From positions 1 through 26,749 of the forward strand of contig JABEVL010000268.1 of the NCBI GenBank assembly GCA_013043995.1: DNA of 26,749 nucleotides, read 5' to 3'. A model generated the notes under the pieces. The model had not been told where the DNA came from. It saw nothing but the letters and a program-made list of their open reading frames with translations, and made no database searches. The translations under genes were made by a program, and so were the position numbers. Within the stretch, counting starts at the first letter, position 1, and every line of letters begins with the position of its first letter. Of this stretch, positions 1 through 7,500 are shown piece by piece. The stretch comes from Spirochaetales bacterium. GTDB lineage: Bacteria; Spirochaetota; Spirochaetia; JABEVK01.

Positions 1-843
1 CCACAAGGGGCCCGGATTCTCAGCTTCTCTCCCCTTCCGCTTTTGGAAGAACGCCGAATCCAGGGCAACATTTTGCTCATTCAAGACGTGACTGAACGAA
101 AAAACAGAGAAAGCCGGCTTCGCCGAGCCGAAAGTCTCGCTAGCCTCACGACCCTTGCTGCGGGAGTTGCTCACGAGATTAAGAATCCGCTCGGTTCAAT
201 AGGAATTCATATTCAGCTTATTCAAAGGTCGCTCAAAAACCCGACCCCCTCGGCTCTGGATTCGGTCCGCACGGACCTTGAAATCATCAACGAAGAAATC
301 TCACGCCTGAACGGGATCGTTGTGGACTTTCTTTTTGCCGTTCGCCCCATGGACACCAACCTGGTTTTAGGCAGCGTCGGCAAGGTTTTGGTGGAACTCG
401 TGTCCTTCTTGAGCCTGGAACTCGAACAGGCACGCATCAAAGTTCGTCTGGAATTGGATTCGGGGGACGATACGGTGCTGATTGACGAACGTTTCCTCAA
501 ACAAGCTTTCCTGAACATCGTCAAAAATTCCTTGCACGCGATGCCCTCGGGCGGAATACTTACAGTGGCAACAAAACGTACTCCAGAGACCTACGACGTG
601 ATGATTACCGACACGGGTGTAGGGATTTCAGAAGAACATCTTGAGAAAATTTTCGAACCGTATTTTACAACCAAAGACTTTGGTTCCGGATTGGGACTGA
701 CCCTCGTGTACAAAATCATCAAAGAACACGGTGGAGAAATCCGCGTCTCATCCAAACCTGGGTCCGGTACAACCGTAACGATCCAATTTCCCTGGCCTCA
801 ACGTACACCCCAGCTTTTGGATTTCAAAGGAGAAACCTCATGA
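1..843 (+). CDS. PAS-linked sensor histidine kinase, NtrB/AtoS type (5' end missing)
   Basis: The frame is open from the first base, so the gene starts outside the window; a TTG at 43 is in frame but has no reason to be the true start. The first visible residues look like the end of a PAS domain (motif IQDVTERK). A HisKA domain follows with the phosphoacceptor box AAGVAHEIKNPL; the His codon is at 172-174. The HATPase_c domain has an N box (LNIVKNSLHAM), G1 box (DTGVGIS), F box (FEPYFTTK) and G2 box (GSGLGL). The protein should autophosphorylate and pass the phosphate to the response regulator encoded next, whose ATG overlaps this stop by 4 nt (ATGA, 840-843). The sensory N-terminus is not visible, so the signal is unknown. 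Family assignment is firm; the AtoS versus NtrB label is only by resemblance. Confidence 0.93.
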   Translation, partial: PQGARILSFSPLPLLEERRIQGNILLIQDVTERKNRESRLRRAESLASLTTLAAGVAHEIKNPLGSIGIHIQLIQRSLKNPTPSALDSVRTDLEIINEEISRLNGIVVDFLFAVRPMDTNLVLGSVGKVLVELVSFLSLELEQARIKVRLELDSGDDTVLIDERFLKQAFLNIVKNSLHAMPSGGILTVATKRTPETYDVMITDTGVGISEEHLEKIFEPYFTTKDFGSGLGLTLVYKIIKEHGGEIRVSSKPGSGTTVTIQFPWPQRTPQLLDFKGETS

Positions 844-2219
844 AGCTGACCATCATGGTTGTCGACGATGAAAAAAATATCAGAGACGGCCTTGTCCGCG
901 CCCTTGAACTCGATGGGTACGAGGTTTTAGGGGCCGAAGACGGAAAGCAGGCCTGGGAATTGGTCCAGAAACGTCCAATTGACCTGGTCGTCACGGACCT
1001 CCGTATGCCTAAACTGGGGGGGGAAGACCTGATCAAAAACATCACTTCAACTCAACCCAACCTTCCTGTGATCGTTCTGACGGGCCATGGAACCGTCGAG
1101 AACGCCGTGGCCGCCATGCGCCACGGCGCCTACGATTTTTTGACAAAGCCCGTTAACCTTGACAGACTTTCGCTTCTGGTAAAGCGGGCCCTGGAAAACC
1201 GCGTCCTAGCCAAGGAACACCAGGCGCTCAAAGAAGAAGTCGACAAGCTGGAACGAAAACGGCATTTTTCCCAAATTATTGGTAAATCCGCCCAGATGCA
1301 GAGAATTTTTGAACTGATCAACCAGGTTGCAGTGACCAAGGCCTCTGTGCTGATTACCGGAGAAAGCGGCGTCGGGAAGGAGCTCGTTGCCGATGCCATT
1401 CACAACCTATCGGACCGGCGTGATGGCCCATTTATCAAAACCCACTGTGCGGCTCTGACCGAAACACTTTTGGAAAGTGAACTCTTCGGGCATGAGAAAG
1501 GTTCCTTCACAGGTGCCGTCGGGACAAAGAAAGGCCGTTTTGAACTGGCTGATGGTGGAACGATTTTTCTGGATGAAATTGGTGAAATCAACCCGACAGT
1601 TCAAGTCAAGCTCTTGCGTGTTTTGCAGGAACGCTCCTTTGAGCGTGTCGGTTCTGAAAAATCCCTTGAGGTGAACGTTCGAGTCGTGAGCGCCACGAAC
1701 AGGGACCTCAAAAAAGAAATCGCTGCAGGCCGTTTTCGGGAAGATCTTTACTATAGACTCAACATCGTCAACATCCACATTCCCCCGCTTCGAGAAAGAA
1801 AAGAAGATATTCCCCTGCTGACCGCAACGTTCCTGTCGGAAATCGCAGAGGAAAATCATAAACTCGTCGAAGGTATCGACGCCAAAGCACGCCTGGCTCT
1901 GCACAATTACTCTTGGCCAGGAAACGTCCGCGAATTACGCAACTGCATCGAAAGTGCCGTCGTCTTATGTAAAGGCAACATCATCACCTTGGATGATTTG
2001 CCCCCCGTCGTGCGCACGGCCGATGATGGTCAGTACATCAAGCTCGACATCGGCGTCACGATGGAACAAGCCGAACGCGAAATCATCCGTCAAACCCTGA
2101 TCCATCTACGTGGAAACAAGAGCCGGACAGCCGAGGTTCTCGGCATCGGCAGAAAAACTTTGCACCGTAAACTTCATGATTACAACCTTATTGAAGAGTT
2201 CGGCGGTGGCGAGAACTGA
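840..2219 (+). CDS. Sigma-54-dependent response regulator, NtrC/AtoC family
   Basis: 459 residues, the usual NtrC length. The receiver domain (about 1-120) has the acidic pair D9/D10, phosphoacceptor D53 in TDLRMP and the conserved Lys in LTKP. A linker leads to an AAA+ sigma-54 activation domain (about 140-370) with Walker A GESGVGKE near residue 174, the sigma-54 contact loop as GSFTGA near 221 (Ser in place of the commoner Ala) and Walker B IFLDEIGE near 241. A Fis-type helix-turn-helix closes the protein (about 415-455, GNKSRTAEVLGIGRKTLHRK). An AAAGGAG ribosome site at 826-832 lies inside the kinase gene, and ATGA overlap implies translational coupling. It should activate RpoN promoters after phosphorylation by the upstream kinase. 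I identified no target promoter in the window. It converges on the DUF192 gene with only 10 bp between the stops. Confidence 0.95.
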   Translation: MKLTIMVVDDEKNIRDGLVRALELDGYEVLGAEDGKQAWELVQKRPIDLVVTDLRMPKLGGEDLIKNITSTQPNLPVIVLTGHGTVENAVAAMRHGAYDFLTKPVNLDRLSLLVKRALENRVLAKEHQALKEEVDKLERKRHFSQIIGKSAQMQRIFELINQVAVTKASVLITGESGVGKELVADAIHNLSDRRDGPFIKTHCAALTETLLESELFGHEKGSFTGAVGTKKGRFELADGGTIFLDEIGEINPTVQVKLLRVLQERSFERVGSEKSLEVNVRVVSATNRDLKKEIAAGRFREDLYYRLNIVNIHIPPLRERKEDIPLLTATFLSEIAEENHKLVEGIDAKARLALHNYSWPGNVRELRNCIESAVVLCKGNIITLDDLPPVVRTADDGQYIKLDIGVTMEQAEREIIRQTLIHLRGNKSRTAEVLGIGRKTLHRKLHDYNLIEEFGGGEN

Positions 2220-2229
2220 CCGAAGAAAA

Positions 2230-2697
2230 CTAGCGTAAGGCTTCGGGGTCTAGAGGAGGCAGGCTTTTCACATCCATCGTGTCCCCCACGTGAATTCCGA
2301 ACCGGTCAAAAGCCCCTTTATTGACTTCAAGCGCGTATTTGGCCGAAAAAACTGAAGATCGGGGTGCTAGTGAGAACGGGGTCATATCCAGAATTTTTTT
2401 GATGACACCCTCAGAGTTGGCAAAGGCGATCGAAAGCGGAAGATAGGTATTCTTCATCCAGAAAACCCTCGGGAGCTCGTGGGCAAAAACAAAGAGCATC
2501 CCGGAATCTTCATTCATTTTTTTGCGAAACATGAGACCTTTTTCCCTCTCTGCCGTCGTGGTTGCCAGCTCGACATGAAAGATCTGCTTTCCTACACGCA
2601 AATCGGCCTCGGGCAGAGGGGCGGCACAGCCTACCGTCAGACCAGAAATCGTCAAAAAGCTAACAAAAAGAAAAAGTTGCAATTTAAAAGAGTTCAA
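2230..2697 (-). CDS. DUF192 family lipoprotein
   Basis: 155 residues from a TTG at 2697. This start has GGGAG seven bases upstream and gives a compact signal peptide ending in LTVGC, a spirochaete-style lipobox; the longer open frame to 2772 would put a basic stretch before it and overlap the upstream gene by about 90 nt. The DUF192 core is plain: REKGLMFRKKM, GMLFVF, FWMKNTYLPLSIAF and YALEVNKGAFDR. The family is a small beta-barrel domain of unknown biochemical role, usually exported. It is the last gene of the six-gene minus-strand operon and its start overlaps the preceding stop by 14 nt, so it is probably translated by coupling. Family is certain, function is unknown. Confidence 0.88.
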   Translation of the reverse strand: MNSFKLQLFLFVSFLTISGLTVGCAAPLPEADLRVGKQIFHVELATTTAEREKGLMFRKKMNEDSGMLFVFAHELPRVFWMKNTYLPLSIAFANSEGVIKKILDMTPFSLAPRSSVFSAKYALEVNKGAFDRFGIHVGDTMDVKSLPPLDPEALR

Positions 2698-3217
2698 GGA
2701 ATTTCTCCCGCGAGATTTCTTGATAAGCCTTACCGGCCTGAGAACTTTGATCAATTTCCTTTTGGAGGGCAAGGTCGAGGTACTTCACCGTCAGAGGTTT
2801 TTCGAGGGTCAAGCGCGTTTTCTTGTCTTCCCACAGTGCCAGGCTTGGGTCCAAGGATTTTGGAGGCCCGTATTTCTTGACCAACGCTGTATAAACCCCG
2901 TAGTAATCAAATTGGCGCGGGTTAAGATCGAAGGAGGCAACGTAAAGTTGCCCCTTACGCAACTGAAGAACTGCCCGCGTAAAATAATCGATCCCACGGA
3001 CGTCGATCAGGGAATCATTGGGTTTCGAAAGAAGGCTGACGTCAGGAAGCCCCCTCCAAAGAAAATACCCTGATTTCCCCAACGCCTTTTCGAGTTCGGG
3101 CAACGTCATCCCCAGATGAATCGTGTCAAAACCATCAGCCAGGACCAAAACAGGTTGAGCCCCAGCCCAACTTTGTGCCCCAGCAAGGAGCAAAACGCTT
3201 AAAAGGAAAGTTTTCAT
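2684..3217 (-). CDS. Exported protein of unknown function, possibly BamE/SmpA-like
   Basis: 177 residues with a clear signal peptide (Lys2, hydrophobic LLSVLLLAGA, likely cleavage near residues 18-20). No firm family is recognised. The segment GMTLPELEKALG after the signal peptide, and the later ALVKKYGPP followed by ALWEDKKTRLTLE, resemble the helix-then-strand pattern of BamE/SmpA-like domains (GMT..EV...LG.P...W....L), but this is a reading by eye and weak. Start ATG 3217 has AGAGG four bases upstream and overlaps the zinc-ribbon gene stop by 4 nt (ATGA). The position between a zinc-ribbon membrane protein and a DUF192 lipoprotein suggests an envelope role. Located in the periplasm if the signal peptide is cleaved. 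Confidence 0.8.
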   Translation of the reverse strand: MKTFLLSVLLLAGAQSWAGAQPVLVLADGFDTIHLGMTLPELEKALGKSGYFLWRGLPDVSLLSKPNDSLIDVRGIDYFTRAVLQLRKGQLYVASFDLNPRQFDYYGVYTALVKKYGPPKSLDPSLALWEDKKTRLTLEKPLTVKYLDLALQKEIDQSSQAGKAYQEISREKFLELF

Positions 3218-3570
3218 TGTCCTCTAGTCATATAAACCCACAAAAGAGCAAAAGTTAACACGACCAAAAGCAAGCCCATCAAGGGCATAAAAAGATCGTG
3301 TTTCTTGTGAGCTTTTCGCATTTTTTTGTTTTCTTCAACCTCGCTGGCACGCTTTCGGTTGAGGGAACTGGTGGTTGAGAGGTAGCCGCACATCGGACAG
3401 CCGTTCAAGAATTTATCCGGCGGGCCCGAAAAAGAACAGATCGGACACTTTACAGCCTTAAAGATCTTATTACAGTGTGGGCAAATCGCCGCGTTGAAAG
3501 GAACTTCGTGTCCGCAATTTTCGCAGTAAAATCGGGATGTTTTAAGCGGCGGCGGTGTAGGTTTGGCCAT
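3214..3570 (-). CDS. Double zinc-ribbon, single-pass membrane protein
   Basis: 118 residues. Four CxxC knuckles (C16/C19, C30/C33, C42/C45, C58/C61) make two zinc ribbons in the first 65 residues, followed by a highly charged linker (about 71-92) and one membrane helix (about 95-114) close to the C-terminus. With no signal peptide and a Lys/Arg-rich stretch just before the helix, the ribbons should be cytoplasmic (tail-anchored topology). Function is unknown; such proteins may bind RNA, DNA or protein partners. Its ATG shares one base with the previous stop (TGATG at 3568-3572), and its own stop overlaps the next start, so it is translated as part of the operon. Confidence 0.85.
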   Translation of the reverse strand: MAKPTPPPLKTSRFYCENCGHEVPFNAAICPHCNKIFKAVKCPICSFSGPPDKFLNGCPMCGYLSTTSSLNRKRASEVEENKKMRKAHKKHDLFMPLMGLLLVVLTFALLWVYMTRGQ

Positions 3571-4520
3571 CAGGGTAACTCCGCATGAGAATAATCCACA
3601 AAATGTAATTCCCAGTCACGATCATTAAACCGTATAAGTTCAGAAAACGCAACCTTAGCGTTTTCCAGGCGGTTTTGGACGCGAGGTTCCAAACGGTCAA
3701 AGGGAATCCAAACAATCCAGGAAGCTCCCGTATGATGAAAGTAACCCACAATCCGGGGCTTTCCCGCTTCCGTCCACCCCAAAACTTCACCTTGCTCACC
3801 TGAATTAAAAGGAAGATCCAATCCTAAAGTTTTTTCACTCGGCCAACTCCATCTCCAAATAAAAGCCCCGGAGGTGATTGTCTGCGGTTTTTCTGTGACA
3901 ATCCGCATCCAAAGTCCATGGTCAAAAAAAACAGCCTGAAGGGATTTGAGCCTGAGGTAGGTGACACCATCAGGAATTTCAGCCTCGAGCTGAAAGCCAG
4001 CGGAACCCAAACGGGTCGCTCGGGGAGTAAAATCAGGGGCAAAGCTCGCCACGGGCACAACCTTGTCCCAGTCTGCGGCCCTGCCCGTAAGGTCGAACTG
4101 GGGAGCTGCAATCTGGAGTGCCTGCAGGGCGCAAGAAAAACCTCTTGAAGCGTTGAAACGTTCCCAGACGAGGTGATCCAGCAAAAGCGTTTTACCCGCA
4201 GGCGCTTCTGAGGCCTGAAGGTAGCCTCCATGGACTTCACTCAGAAAGGTCAACGGCCGATCCCAGGGAACAAAAACTCCCACAAGAAATTCTTCAGACT
4301 CAAGTCTTTCCCTCAGAGTTTCACCAGGCGCCAGCTCGTGCCGTGTGGCTCCCGTGACCTCCTGAGCCGCTTGGTCCGCATTACTAGGTGGCGTTCCCTT
4401 CACGATCCAATAGTAAAAAACCTGATTTTGGTCGTGATTTTGTAGACCAAATGTCACAGCCAACAAAGGCGATGCTCCCCCGAGCAAGATCAAAATAAGG
4501 CCCAATATCTTCAGCTTCAT
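3570..4520 (-). CDS. Exported protein of unknown function
   Basis: 316 residues with a signal peptide (Lys2/Lys4, hydrophobic LGLILILLGG, probable cleavage after SPLLA near 21). The mature part is rich in Trp and aromatic residues and looks largely beta; it contains a single Cys (about residue 130 in GFSCAL) and no motif I recognise. The C-terminal part (IRFNDRDWELHFVDYS) has no visible anchor. The start overlaps the phosphatase stop by 4 nt (ATGA, 4517-4520), and the stop shares one base with the zinc-ribbon start. Tight coupling directly behind a sensor phosphatase makes an accessory envelope role plausible, but this is inference. Confidence 0.78.
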   Translation of the reverse strand: MKLKILGLILILLGGASPLLAVTFGLQNHDQNQVFYYWIVKGTPPSNADQAAQEVTGATRHELAPGETLRERLESEEFLVGVFVPWDRPLTFLSEVHGGYLQASEAPAGKTLLLDHLVWERFNASRGFSCALQALQIAAPQFDLTGRAADWDKVVPVASFAPDFTPRATRLGSAGFQLEAEIPDGVTYLRLKSLQAVFFDHGLWMRIVTEKPQTITSGAFIWRWSWPSEKTLGLDLPFNSGEQGEVLGWTEAGKPRIVGYFHHTGASWIVWIPFDRLEPRVQNRLENAKVAFSELIRFNDRDWELHFVDYSHAELP

Positions 4521-7500
4521 TCTCGCTCCTTTCGCCTGATTGTGAACACAGTTAGGTCGTCAAACTGATCGTCCTCTTTGAGGTGAGAGAAGATGACGTA
4601 CTCGTTGAATTGGGGGTCAACGACAGGATCGTGGAAAAACTCGTTGTACTCAAGAAAATGTTCCTTCAAAAACGCGTCAATCTGCACGTCGACTCTGATC
4701 TTGTCCTCCTGGGTTGCTGAAGGATCTGGAACAAGGCGAAAGACCTTTTCGACGGACACGAGGGCCAAAACCGCCTGACGCGCACTCGCGTCGCAGGTGG
4801 AAAAATCAAAATGCAACGGCTTTGAGCCCAAGGGATCAAAACGCCGAACGAGCTGAAATTGACCCTTTTGGTAAAACGCCGAAATGATGGTTTCAATTCT
4901 TTCGGGCCCCAGGTCCTCGCCGTCAATCGAGCCTGAGACCGAAGGCGAGGTCAGTGTCGTCGGATCGTTCGGGTCTGTAAAGGCGATTTTCTCCCAGTCT
5001 GGTCCTCTGAAATAGCGTTTAGCTTCTTCAATTCCGTCCGTATAAAAGAAAATTGTGTCGCCCCGTTCCAGCTGCACGGTGTAGTCCTTGTATAGACTCC
5101 GGGCCATGAAATCGGCAATCTGTCCTGTTGCTGGGGCTCGATCAAGGTTTCTCGTTTCAAAGCGTTGTGCAGCATGACGCCAAACGTGGATGACGTTGTC
5201 CCCCGCGTGCGACAGCCAAACCTTCCCGGTTTCAACATTCATGATCCCCATGTTGAGAGCCGCAAAACGCCCCTTGTATCCCAAGGACTCCAGGAGGTCG
5301 TTGATCTCCGCCACCGTGTCATGAATCACGGGTTTTTGCCCGTCCCGGACTGCGGTCCAACTCCTAAAGAATTTCACAACGAGCGTCGCAACGTTAAACA
5401 TGATCAAAGCCGCCGGGATGCCTTTTCCAGAAACGTCACACTTGATGAAACCGTACCAGGGGCTTTTTGGATTTGAACCGTCGTTATTATCTAGTTGCTG
5501 AAAACCGTAGTAGTCGCCCGAAACTCCTTTTGCACCCTCGTAGTAACCGAATTTTTCAAACAGAGGTAGGTCTAAAAATCCTGTTGTCATCTTACGACCC
5601 AAAGGATTCTTGTCTAACGGAATAAAGGTTTTCTGGATGTCTTTACCCAACATCAGGTCCTTGTTGGCTTCTGCGGCCGCCACCAACCCCTGGGTCATCT
5701 GATTGATCGTTTCGGCGAGGTCTGCCAACTCGTCGCGGGTTCGGATTTGGATCACGTGATCCGCAAGGTCGGCCTTATCCTGAGTGTCACGGATCGTTTC
5801 TACGCCCCGTACTAGTTTTTTGATGGGATTGACGGTGATTGTGGACAAAAGAAAGGCTCCGATTAAACCCAGGGCCAGGGCAGCGAGTGCAACAAGGCCG
5901 GTCAAAAACACCAGCTGGTTTCGAGAGGCTGTGATCTGTCCAAGAATGGGCTGGGTCGTCACTGAAAGTCGAACGAGACCTTTGACGTAGTTTTTGTCTC
6001 CGGCGGTACGGTAGATGATCGGCTTATAGAAAACGTAGTGTGTGGGGGCGTTGAGGAGGTTGTCGACCTCGAAGCGCGGAAGGCTTTCTGTGTAGCGCCC
6101 GATTTCTGACAACTTATCGTTGACTTGTTTTTCGAGGCGAACAATTTGAGACTGGTAGTCGGCAAGGATTCTCTGCGACTCAGCGTCAGTCCTCAGTGCG
6201 TAGGGTTGGGCCTTCTTGTTCAAGAGATCGATCCGGGCTGCCAGGTCGCTCACGGAGGCATCGGCTTGGGCGTCGATTTTATCCTGTAAATTCTTGTAAA
6301 CTTTTTCAATATTGTCGTGGATCTTCGACACGCCGGGTACCAGGCTCGGCGTGTCGATCTTCATTGCCAAGTGAGGATCGTTCGACGCCCAAACGTAGGA
6401 GTAGCCTGGTTTATTCTCGGCACTTCGGCCTGTGATCGTCGCGTACTCGGCATCCTTCATTGCAGTAATTTGGCCAGGCAAAAAGGAGAGTTCCAGGTTA
6501 TTGCCAGCCGGCAAATACGTTTTGGCTGAGGCAGCCAAACCATTCAAGAGGACTTCAACGCGTTGTCTCAGACCTTCGCCCAGACTCACCTGAGAATTCT
6601 GGGTGATAAAGAATCCTAAGGTCGTCGCCAGAGCTCCGATGATCGAAATCGTCAAGATGAGGATCGAGGCGGTAAATTTAATGCGCAGACTCAGTCCTCG
6701 TCGTCTCACAATTGTCCTCCTCGGTGCTGCAGGGCCACGGTAATAACTATCGGTAAAAATCAGCTCGGCGTGATGGTCCATCGAGCCCATTTCCCTCGCG
6801 TACAGCAAAACTTGACGTCCAGCAAAAATACTTGACACAAGAAGCAAAAGAACAATCGCCCAGACGGGCAGAGCCGTGACAGAGAAAAAGACGCGAACTC
6901 CGTTAAAGTACGTCCAGGAGGATTTGTCCAGATCGCGGAAATCGCCGATTTTGACAGTTCCAGAAGGCTCAACTTTGAGGATGGGACCTGTAAAGAGGAT
7001 GCCGCGGACAGGATGCTGAACCCCTACTCTGTATATCCCGGGTTTCACATTTTCAAGGACTATTCCATCGATCAAACGATCGGAGCTCACGTGAAATTGT
7101 CCAGGTGCCAGTGTGTAATCGTAGGGAGGTTTTCCGTCACGATCGAGCCAAACTCTATCGATCACACCGTCGCTCGTAAAACCCTGACCTCCGATGGAAA
7201 GGTGGAGGCGGCCTAAAAGATCCGTTGTTGCGTCGACGTATCCCAAACGCGTGAACGGCTTAAACTTGTCCAATCTGAAAAAATAACTGTAAGCTGGTCC
7301 TCGGTTGCCTGCAGCGTCAAAGGCCTCAACCGTCAGAGCATAATACCCGTTTTCCAAATTATCGTAAGAAACGGCTGTATCAGAACTCTGGGGATAAAGA
7401 GGCGGCGGTGGCAGTTGGATTTTAACCGGATCAGGGGGGAGCCCAGGTCCGGCCAGATTTTCCAACCTCCAGGCGTAATATTTGGCATCGGGAGTCGAAG

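Noticed and set aside
2698..2772. Longer DUF192 start at 2772
   Set aside because: Would add a basic leader before a good signal peptide; TTG 2697 has GGGAG at proper distance.
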